From: Mycolicibacterium baixiangningiae
GTDB taxonomy: Bacteria; Actinomycetota; Actinomycetes; Mycobacteriales; Mycobacteriaceae
NCBI RefSeq assembly: GCF_016313185.1
Contig: NZ_CP066218.1
Coordinates: forward strand, 2,356,001-2,420,000
Direction: 5' to 3'
DNA: 64,000 bases
Shown here: piece after piece, positions 57,979-64,000 of the stretch
Numbering within the stretch: the first letter of the stretch is position 1
Layout of the letters: each line of letters opens with the position of its first letter
The notes under the pieces: model-generated
What the model was told of the DNA's origin: nothing
What the model saw: only the letters and a program-made list of their open reading frames with translations
The model's database searches: none
Translations under genes and position numbers: made by a program

Positions 57979-59076
57979 GTGAAAGTCATCGTCGAGGCGG
58001 ACGGCGGTTCGCGCGGCAACCCCGGTCCCGCGGGTTACGGGTCGGTGGTGTTCTCCGCCGACCGGTCGGCGGTCCTCGCCGAGCGCAAACAGTCGATCGG
58101 CCGGGCCACCAACAACGTCGCCGAGTACCGCGGGCTGATCGCCGGCCTGGAGGAAGCCGCCGGTGTGGGCGCGACCGACGTGGCGGTGTCGATGGACTCC
58201 AAACTCGTGGTCGAGCAGATGGCGGGCCGCTGGCGGGTCAAGCATCCCGATCTGATCCCGTTGCACCGGCAGGCGCGGTCGCTGGCGGAGCGGTTCGACC
58301 GCGTCACCTACTCGTGGATTCCGCGCGCGCGCAACGCCCACGCCGACCGGTTGGCCAACGAGGCGATGGACGCCGCGGCGGGTATCGAACCGGAGCCGCG
58401 CGAGCCGGTGGTGGCTGCTTCGACGGAGACGCCGACGTCGCCGGCCGGCTGGACCGGCGCGCGGGGGGAGCCGACGCGGTTTCTGCTGCTGCGCCACGGC
58501 CAGACCGAACTGTCGGTCGAGCGGCGGTACTCGGGGCGTGGCAACCCCGCGCTGACCGAACTGGGCCGCAGGCAGGCCGACGCCGCGGCCGCCCACCTCG
58601 CGGATCGGGGCGGGATCGACGCCGTCGTGAGTTCACCGCTGCAGCGCGCCTACGACACCGCGACGGCAGCCGCCAAGGCGCTCAATCTCGACGTCGCGGT
58701 CGACGAGGATCTGATCGAGACAGACTTCGGTTCGTGGGAGGGGCTGACGTTCGGCGAGGCGGCCCAGCGTGATCCGGACATCCACAGCCGCTGGCTGCAC
58801 GACACCAGCGTGGAACCACCCGGGGGCGAGAGCTTCGACGCCGTCGCGCACCGGGTCCGGCGAGCGCGCAACCGCATCATCGCTGAGCACGGCGCCTCGA
58901 CGGTGCTGGTGGTTTCGCATGTCACACCGATCAAGACGATGCTGAGGCTGGCACTGAACGCCGGTGAGGGCATCCTCTACCGGCTGCACCTCGACCTCGC
59001 CTCCCTGAGCATCGCCGAGTTCTACCCCGACGGCGGGTCATCGGTGCGGCTGGTGAATCAGACCGCCTATCTCTAG
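57979..59076 (+). CDS. Bifunctional RNase HI / histidine acid phosphatase (Rv2228c type)
   Basis: A 365-residue fusion. The N-terminal RNase HI (1-140) has the catalytic Asp8 ('EADGGSRGN'), a Glu near 52 and Asp residues in 'SMDSKLV' and 'ADRLANEA'. A linker follows, then a phosphoglycerate mutase-type phosphatase (about 165-365) with the 'LRHGQTE' nucleophile His. The M. tuberculosis and M. smegmatis homologues remove RNA from hybrids and show alpha-ribazole phosphatase-like activity (CobC sense). The start is the GTG at 57979. Confidence 0.95.
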   Translation: MKVIVEADGGSRGNPGPAGYGSVVFSADRSAVLAERKQSIGRATNNVAEYRGLIAGLEEAAGVGATDVAVSMDSKLVVEQMAGRWRVKHPDLIPLHRQARSLAERFDRVTYSWIPRARNAHADRLANEAMDAAAGIEPEPREPVVAASTETPTSPAGWTGARGEPTRFLLLRHGQTELSVERRYSGRGNPALTELGRRQADAAAAHLADRGGIDAVVSSPLQRAYDTATAAAKALNLDVAVDEDLIETDFGSWEGLTFGEAAQRDPDIHSRWLHDTSVEPPGGESFDAVAHRVRRARNRIIAEHGASTVLVVSHVTPIKTMLRLALNAGEGILYRLHLDLASLSIAEFYPDGGSSVRLVNQTAYL

Positions 59077-59200
59077 ACGGTATGGGTGACCGTCGGCTTT
59101 GAGTCGGGGGTTGCGGGCCGGGGCCCCACTCACCCATGTTCGTGGGTTACCGAGTAGGGAGTCGCCTGCCCGGTCTATCCGACAGTGGTGGGAGGCCCCG

Positions 59201-60294
59201 GTGTTTACAGAGCGTACGAGTGTGGGACTGGACGTGCATGCACGTTCGGTCGCAGCAGCGGCCATCGACGGCGTGACTGGTGAGGTTCAGCAGACTCGCC
59301 TGACCCCGTCCCACGAGCACATCCGGTCGTGGATATCGGGGCTGCCGGGGCCGGTGGCGGTGGCCTACGAGGCTGGTCCCACCGGTTTCGGCTTGCAGCG
59401 GTCGTTGACGGATGCCGGGATCCGCTGCGTCGTGGTGGCACCGTCGAAGCTGCAGAAGCCCGCTGGAGATCGAGTGAAGACCGATGCCCGCGATGCCCTG
59501 CATCTGTGCCGGTTGTTGCGTCTGGATGAGATCACGTCGGTGTCGATCCCGAGCGTGGCTCAGGAAGCGGCTCGTGACTTGGTGCGTGCCCGCGAGGACT
59601 GCCGCGGCGACCTGATGAGGGCTCGGCATCGCCTGTCCAAGCTGCTGTTGCGCCACGGCATCGTGTATTACGGCGGGGCGGCCTGGACCGGTGCCCATGA
59701 TCAGTGGCTGCGCACCGTCGCCGCGCCGCAGCTCAGGGCGTCGGCGACGCGGATGGCCTTTGATGCCGACTATGACCACGTGTTGACAATGCAGGCCCGG
59801 CGGCGGCGTCTGGACGCAGCGATCGAGGAGAGGGCCGCCGATGGTGAGTTCACCGCGATTGTGCGGCGGGTGTCGTGTCTGCGGGGGGTGAACACGTTGA
59901 CCGGGTTTGCGTTGGCAGTCGAAATTGGTGATTGGAACCGGTTCACCGGCAACACGATTGGCTCTTTTGTGGGGTTGGTTCCCTCGGAGTTTTCGTCGGG
60001 TTCCTCGCGGGCTCAGGGTCCGATCACCAAGACCGGCAACACCCATGTCCGGCGGCTGCTGGTCGAGGCGGCGTGGCATCACAAGCCGCGGTATCACGTG
60101 GGTGCGGTGATGCGTTCGCGGTGGGATCGGGCTTCTGCGGCGGCCCGCGCCCGCGGGGACGAAGGCAACCGCCGCCATGGCATGGCAGGTGGGTTGGCTT
60201 CCTGGAGCGACGTAAGCGACCCGTGACGGCCAATGTCGCGGTCGCGCGTGAACTGGCCGGCTGGTGCTGGTCGCTGGCAGTCATGGACGACTGA
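59201..60294 (+). pseudogene. IS110-family transposase, frameshifted near its C-terminus
   Basis: The N-terminal RuvC-like domain has the DEDD set ('VGLDVHARS', 'YEAGPTG', 'KTDARDALHL'), and the C-terminal part has the conserved 'GPITKTGNTHVRRLLVEAAWH' with the Ser region just before. The GTG at 59201 follows GGGAGG. From 60186 the expected ending ('RWVGFLERRKRPVTANVAVARELAGWCWSL', split here) continues in another frame. A tandem CATGG duplication at 60176-60185 causes this; without one copy the frame is open to 60294. Confidence 0.88.
60176..60185. repeat. 5-bp tandem duplication CATGGCATGG in the transposase
   Basis: Two adjacent CATGG copies shift the IS110 transposase frame. Removing either copy joins the N-terminal frame to the conserved C-terminus, so this is the inactivating change. 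Confidence 0.85.
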
Positions 60295-60511
60295 CCGCCA
60301 CCTGATCTGCTTCCTCGCGAGGTCCGTGGTGGCAGCGCGTGGATCGACCCGCGACACACCTATGAGCAGCCCATGCGGGTGACGCTCGACTCTAGACATG
60401 CGGATGCGATCCAGCCGAAACACCGTCCTGCGGTAGCCAATCCGCGTATATCAGTCTGACCGCGCGTCGCCAACGACACGCTCACCACACAGACTGGCCG
60501 AGGAAGCAACG

Positions 60512-60545
60512 AGGCGCCGTCGGGGGTAGCTCCCCGGCGGCGCCT
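60512..60545. repeat. Strong GC-rich hairpin near the right end of the IS110 element
   Basis: A 14-bp stem (AGGCGCCGTCGGGG against CCCCGGCGGCGCCT, one G-U pair) encloses a 6-nt loop. It lies between the transposase and the convergent XRE gene. It has no T-run on either side, so as a terminator it is only possible; it may be part of a structured RNA of the IS. Confidence 0.6.
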
Positions 60546-60577
60546 CACCCTGCCCTCTTGACAAAAGTCTCTACATA

Positions 60578-61159
60578 TCAGATGTGCAGGTGGAGGCGCT
60601 CACCATGGGGTCCGAAGATGACGATCGCCTCCACCGGGCCGTCGATCACCCCGAACCAGTGCGGCGTCCAGGTCGAGAACTCCACGGCCTCACCGGGTTC
60701 CACAATGAAGTCGCGCTCGCCGAGGATCAGTCGCAGCCGGCCGGACAGCACGTACATCCAGTCCTGACCCTCGTGCACAGGTAGCTCGGCGGGCGGTTTG
60801 CGCCGCCGCGCGCTGACGCGGACCTTGAATGCGTGCAACCCGCTCGGCGACCCCTGACGGGTCAACGGCCAGTACGTGACTCCGTGGCGGGTATGCGAAT
60901 TCGAGCGCACCCGGGGGTCTTCGGCCTCCGGCGCCCGCAGCAGTTCGTCGGTGGTGACCGCCAGCGCGGCCGCCAGCCGGGGGAGATGGTCGAGCGCCAG
61001 CCGTCGCTTACCCGATTCCAGCCGGCTCAGCGTCGAGACGTCGATGGCCGACCTGGCGGCCACCTCCTCCAGGGTGAACCCGCGCTGCCGGCGGAGCTCC
61101 CGCAAGCGTTTGCGCACCCGTTGGTCGACACCGTCCTCGGGCGCCTCGTTTGCCTGCAT
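60578..61159 (-). CDS. XRE-family regulator with C-terminal cupin domain
   Basis: A 193-residue regulator with an N-terminal helix-turn-helix (about 16-65, including 'LEEVAARSAIDVSTLSRLESG') and a C-terminal cupin (about 110-190, with the two-motif pattern and His residues in 'TPHWFG' and 'LHLHI'). The ATG at 61159 starts the conserved region; a longer upstream frame is less likely. It is divergent from the TrxR-like gene (47 nt), so it is probably its repressor. Confidence 0.9.
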   Translation of the reverse strand: MQANEAPEDGVDQRVRKRLRELRRQRGFTLEEVAARSAIDVSTLSRLESGKRRLALDHLPRLAAALAVTTDELLRAPEAEDPRVRSNSHTRHGVTYWPLTRQGSPSGLHAFKVRVSARRRKPPAELPVHEGQDWMYVLSGRLRLILGERDFIVEPGEAVEFSTWTPHWFGVIDGPVEAIVIFGPHGERLHLHI

Positions 61160-61206
61160 GGCAAAACAGCTTGGCACTAGTCCCGTGCGCACGGCAACCT
61201 CGGGGC

Positions 61207-62148
61207 ATGGATGAGATCTGGGACTGTGTGATCGTCGGCGGCGGTGCCGCGGGACTGAGCGCCGCGCTGGTGCTGGGACGGGCGCGCCGGCGCACTCTCG
61301 TGGTGGATGCCGGCGAGCCGAGTAACGCTGTGTCGCACGGAATCGGCGGGCTGTTGGGACACGACGGGCGCCCTCCCGCCGAGCTGTACGCCGACGGTCG
61401 TCGAGAACTGGCGAAGTATCCGCAGGTGGAGGTGCGCGACGGGGTGGTGACCGCGGTGCGGCGCGACGACGTGTTCACCGTCGAGCTGGGTGACGGCACC
61501 GTCGAAGCGGCGCGGCGCATTGTGCTCGCCACCGGTATGCAGTACCGGCTGCCGGAGCTTCCCGGGGTGGCGGAGCTCTGGGGCGCGTCGGTGTTCCACT
61601 GTCCGTTCTGCCACGGCTGGGAGGTGCGCGATGCGCCCGTCGCGCTGATGGCCACAGGTGCGCGAGCGGTGCACGCCGCACTGCTGCTGCGCGGATGGAG
61701 TGATGACATCGTGCTGCTCACCGAGGATCTCGGCGGTGACGACCGGGCGCTGATCGAAGCGGCCGGCGTCCGCATCGAGGAGCGCCCGGTCGCCGAGGTG
61801 CGTGGCGCTTCAGACGGTCTGGACGTCGTCTTCTCCGACGGGGCGGTGCTGGCGCGCCGCGGGTTGATGGTCACCCCGTCGGTGGGTCAACGCTCCGCGC
61901 TGGCCGAGCAGCTCGGCGTGCGGTTCGGGGAGGCGAATCCGATGTCGTCGGAGGCGGTGTGGGTCGATGAGTTCGCCCGCACGTCGGTGCCCGGCGTATT
62001 CGCAGCCGGGGACGTCACCGTGCAGATGCCGCAGGTGGCCGCCGCGATCGCGGCCGGCGCGAAAGCCGCGGCAGCAGTGGTGCAGAGCCTGCTCGCTGAT
62101 GAGTTCGGATTGCCGGTTCCGGCATGGAAGGAGTACGAGAATGTCTGA
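61207..62148 (+). CDS. Thioredoxin reductase-like FAD/NAD(P) oxidoreductase
   Basis: A 313-residue class-II pyridine nucleotide-disulfide oxidoreductase-like flavoprotein. The FAD motif 'GGGAAGLS' is near 11-18, redox Cys132-Pro-Phe-Cys135 in the NAD domain, and 'GVFAAGDV' near the end. It is not a true TrxB because the CPFC and the second nucleotide motif differ. It resembles mycobacterial flavoproteins near XRE-cupin regulators. It overlaps the methyltransferase gene by 8 nt. Confidence 0.9.
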   Translation: MDEIWDCVIVGGGAAGLSAALVLGRARRRTLVVDAGEPSNAVSHGIGGLLGHDGRPPAELYADGRRELAKYPQVEVRDGVVTAVRRDDVFTVELGDGTVEAARRIVLATGMQYRLPELPGVAELWGASVFHCPFCHGWEVRDAPVALMATGARAVHAALLLRGWSDDIVLLTEDLGGDDRALIEAAGVRIEERPVAEVRGASDGLDVVFSDGAVLARRGLMVTPSVGQRSALAEQLGVRFGEANPMSSEAVWVDEFARTSVPGVFAAGDVTVQMPQVAAAIAAGAKAAAAVVQSLLADEFGLPVPAWKEYENV

Positions 62149-62758
62149 GACAGTGGAGTTCTGGGAGCAGCACTACGGGGCGAAGGACCGGGTGTGGAGC
62201 GGTCGGGTCAACGTGCGGCTCGCCGAGATCGTCGAACCGCTCGCACCAGGACGTGCGCTCGACCTCGGCTGCGGGGAGGGCGCCGACGCCATCTGGCTGG
62301 CCCAGCGCGGATGGCAGGTGGTGGGCGTCGACGTCTCGACGACCGCGCTGAATCGGGCCGCCGAGGACGCCGCGGCGGCCGGTGTCGCCGAACGCATCCG
62401 GTTCGAACGACACGACCTCGCGGAGACCTTCCCCAAGGGGAGTTTCGACTTGGTGTCGGCGCAGTTCTTCCACTCGCCACTGGACGTCGACCGCAACGCC
62501 GCCCTGCATCGGGCGGCCGATGCCGTGGTGCCCGGGGGTCTCCTGCTGGTCGTGGACCACGGCGCCACGCCGGAGTGGACCTGGAAGGACGGTCACCCGC
62601 ACAACCTGCCGTCGCTGCAGGAGGTGCTGACCGCGCTGGCACCCGATCCCGAGCGCTGGGAACAGCTACGGGCCGAGGAGGTCGAGCGGGCAGGGGAGAG
62701 CCCCGACGGCGAACCGGTGACGTGGCTGGACAACGTGATCCTGCTGCGGCGGCGTTGA
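62141..62758 (+). CDS. Class I SAM-dependent methyltransferase (small)
   Basis: A 205-residue methyltransferase of the UbiE/tellurite-resistance type. Motif I 'ALDLGCGEGADAIWLA' lies at 39-54, and the beta-4 region 'FDLVSAQFFH' is near 106-115. The ATG at 62141 overlaps the flavoprotein stop region, so the pair is co-translated. The combination with a TrxR-like enzyme suggests a redox-related or toxic small-molecule target; the substrate is unknown. Confidence 0.9.
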   Translation: MSETVEFWEQHYGAKDRVWSGRVNVRLAEIVEPLAPGRALDLGCGEGADAIWLAQRGWQVVGVDVSTTALNRAAEDAAAAGVAERIRFERHDLAETFPKGSFDLVSAQFFHSPLDVDRNAALHRAADAVVPGGLLLVVDHGATPEWTWKDGHPHNLPSLQEVLTALAPDPERWEQLRAEEVERAGESPDGEPVTWLDNVILLRRR

Positions 62759-62769
62759 GCCGACGCCGT

Positions 62770-64000
62770 TCACCTCCACCGATCGCGCGCGGTCGGGACC
62801 GGCATCCGTTGCGCGCGTAGCGGTTCGGTGTAGCTGTGCGGTGACACCGGAGGCGGTGGCGTGTTCGCCGTCTGCCGCCGGCGGTTCGCTTCGTCGATGC
62901 CGTCGGACAGCCGGCCGAGGTATCCGATGAGCACGGCGACGTCGCCGTCATCCCAGCGGCTCAGCACGGATTCGAGCCCGGCGATGTTCTCCGACCGCTG
63001 GCGCTCGAAGATCGCCCGACCCCGCGGGGTCAGCGTGAAACGCGGTGGCGCGGCGTGATCGGGGGTGGGGACCCGGCCGACGAGCCCGTCGCGGATCAGC
63101 GTCGTGAGGCGGTCTTCGACCGCGCGGCTGGGGCTGTCGAGGGCGCGGCCGAGTTCGTCCAGCGTCATGGGTCCGGAACCACCCAGGTAGGCGGCGATCA
63201 CATAATCCCCGCGGTCCAGCCGCTTGGGCATCGACGGGATCTGCAGTCCCACCGCGGCCTGTCGGCCGAGCGCGGTCATCACGTTCTCGAGACGCTGCGC
63301 GCGCCGGTGGACCGGCGCCGGGGCCAGCACCGGTTCGATGGGCGACGGCGCCGGCACCGGAGCCGCGGTGGGGATCGCCGTCGCGATCAGGGCCGCGACC
63401 ACCGCGGCGCCCGCCGCGATGAGTAGCGCTGTCCGGAACGCCGCGAGCGACGGGATGGCGTGGCCGGCGAACGTCACGGTCATCTGCACCAGCACCGCAG
63501 CCATGACCGCACTCGACACCGAGGTGCCCAGCGATCGCGCCAGCGAATTGATGCCGTTGGCGGCAGCGGTTTCCGAGACCGGGACCGCGCCGTTGATGAG
63601 CGTTGGTAGCGCGGCGAACGCGAAACCCACACCGATGCTGACGACGACGCTGAACGCCAGGACACCGCCGGGCGAACCGAGCAACTGGGTGCCACCGAGA
63701 TAACCGGCAGCGATGACGACGGCGCCGACGATCAGCGCGAACCGGGGCCCGCGGGCGGCGATGATCCGGGCCGCGATGGGGGCCGCGGCCATCATCGCCA
63801 GACCGCCGGGCGCCATCCACAGGCCGGCGGCCACCATGGTCTGGCCCAGCCCGTAACCGGTGGCGCTGGGCATCTGGAGCAGCTGCGGCCCGATCAGCGA
63901 CATCGCGAACATGCCGAACCCGATCGCGATCGAGGCGAGGTTGGTCAGGAGCACCGGTTTCTTGACCGTGGTGCGGATGTCGACCAGCGGGGTAGATGCC
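62770..64000 (-). CDS. MFS transporter with C-terminal winged-helix (MarR-like) domain, 5' end outside window
   Basis: At least 410 residues are visible; the frame is open to the window end. The first ~200 visible residues carry several hydrophobic helices and the pattern of the second half of an MFS exporter (DHA type). After the last helix and a Pro/Ala linker, about 100 residues form a winged helix: 'MTLDELGRALDSPSRAVEDRLTTLIRDGLV' then 'RFTLTPRGRAIFE'. A Pro-rich tail ends the protein. Fusion of an exporter to a DNA-binding-like domain is unusual; it might sense substrate or be a vestige of a fused regulator. Confidence 0.85.
   Translation of the reverse strand, partial: ASTPLVDIRTTVKKPVLLTNLASIAIGFGMFAMSLIGPQLLQMPSATGYGLGQTMVAAGLWMAPGGLAMMAAAPIAARIIAARGPRFALIVGAVVIAAGYLGGTQLLGSPGGVLAFSVVVSIGVGFAFAALPTLINGAVPVSETAAANGINSLARSLGTSVSSAVMAAVLVQMTVTFAGHAIPSLAAFRTALLIAAGAAVVAALIATAIPTAAPVPAPSPIEPVLAPAPVHRRAQRLENVMTALGRQAAVGLQIPSMPKRLDRGDYVIAAYLGGSGPMTLDELGRALDSPSRAVEDRLTTLIRDGLVGRVPTPDHAAPPRFTLTPRGRAIFERQRSENIAGLESVLSRWDDGDVAVLIGYLGRLSDGIDEANRRRQTANTPPPPVSPHSYTEPLRAQRMPVPTARDRWR

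Larger units (their letters stand above)
59077..60577 (+). mobile_element. IS110-family insertion sequence (approximate limits)
   Basis: An IS110-family element lies between the RNase HI gene and the XRE regulator. The transposase frame starts at 59201. The left flank (up to 124 nt) and the right flank (up to 283 nt) carry no genes and could hold the family's structured non-coding RNA. IS110 elements lack classic terminal inverted repeats and usually make no target duplication, so exact ends are not visible. The element is probably inactive because the transposase is frameshifted. Confidence 0.8.

Noticed and set aside
60512..60545. Rho-independent terminator at the IS/XRE junction
   Set aside because: The hairpin has no T-run on either strand, so it is kept only as a hairpin of unknown role.

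Overview
The window is chromosomal DNA of a mycobacterium, most likely a rapid-growing Mycolicibacterium. Evidence: very high GC with GC-rich third codon positions, the mycolic-acid FAS-II operon in its mycobacterial order (aceE, mabR, fabD, acpM, kasA, kasB, accD6), a mycothiol-dependent MscR dehydrogenase, a 1-Cys AhpE, a PtpA/PtkA pair, a fused RNase HI/acid phosphatase, and a short AcpM like that of fast growers. From about 19.6 to 59.1 kb the gene order follows the M. tuberculosis block Rv2260-Rv2228c (recalled from memory), read in the opposite direction and broken by lineage-specific insertions and losses.

Layout. 1-4.6 kb: the end of a membrane Ser/Thr kinase, two coiled-coil/CsbD genes, a small protein and a secreted DUF4185 protein. 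4.6-10.7 kb: a tightly packed minus-strand operon with a complete peptide-type ABC importer (lipoprotein, two permeases, double ATPase), an SDR, and at its end a small protein with twelve cysteines at strict three-residue spacing. 10.8-18.8 kb: accessory housekeeping genes: a secreted protein, a K+ channel, an SDR, a DapB-like reductase coupled to a membrane Hsp70-like protein, a DJ-1/GlxA divergent pair, and a SABATH methyltransferase.

18.9-31.4 kb: a nagA gene lacking its first half, abutting the MBL-fold/mscR pair; then a methyltransferase, a serine hydrolase, DUF3145, a diacylglycerol kinase and a flavoprotein; then a TetR-glpD-amino acid permease-USP operon. 31.4-41.9 kb: an EamA exporter and the FAS-II/mycolate operon with its regulator MabR and pyruvate dehydrogenase E1 (AceE). 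A candidate MabR palindrome overlaps the predicted fabD promoter. Together these genes supply acetyl-CoA and malonyl-CoA and elongate meromycolate chains.

42.0-43.8 kb: a lipoprotein, a DUF3052 protein, AhpE and tRNA-Val(UAC). 43.8-52.9 kb: an accessory block directly after the tRNA and before cobD. It holds a trypsin-like protease/NUC-type nuclease fusion, a SigH-like sigma factor with no anti-sigma gene beside it, an aldo-keto reductase, a DJ-1 protein, a large LuxR-type ATPase regulator, a SnoaL-like protein and a VOC/glyoxalase protein. 53.0-59.1 kb: the conserved cobD, SURF1, ptpA, ptkA, Nif3-like, zinc-ribbon and RNase HI/phosphatase block, with only a 40-codon ORF where cobC is expected.

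59.1-64 kb: an IS110-family element broken by a 5-bp duplication, an XRE-cupin regulator divergent from a thioredoxin-reductase-like flavoprotein plus methyltransferase, and an MFS transporter with a C-terminal winged-helix domain that runs off the window.

The items most worth following up are the (xxC)12 protein at the end of the peptide-importer operon, the protease-nuclease fusion in the post-tRNA block, and three gene-decay events (nagA, cobC, the IS110 transposase).
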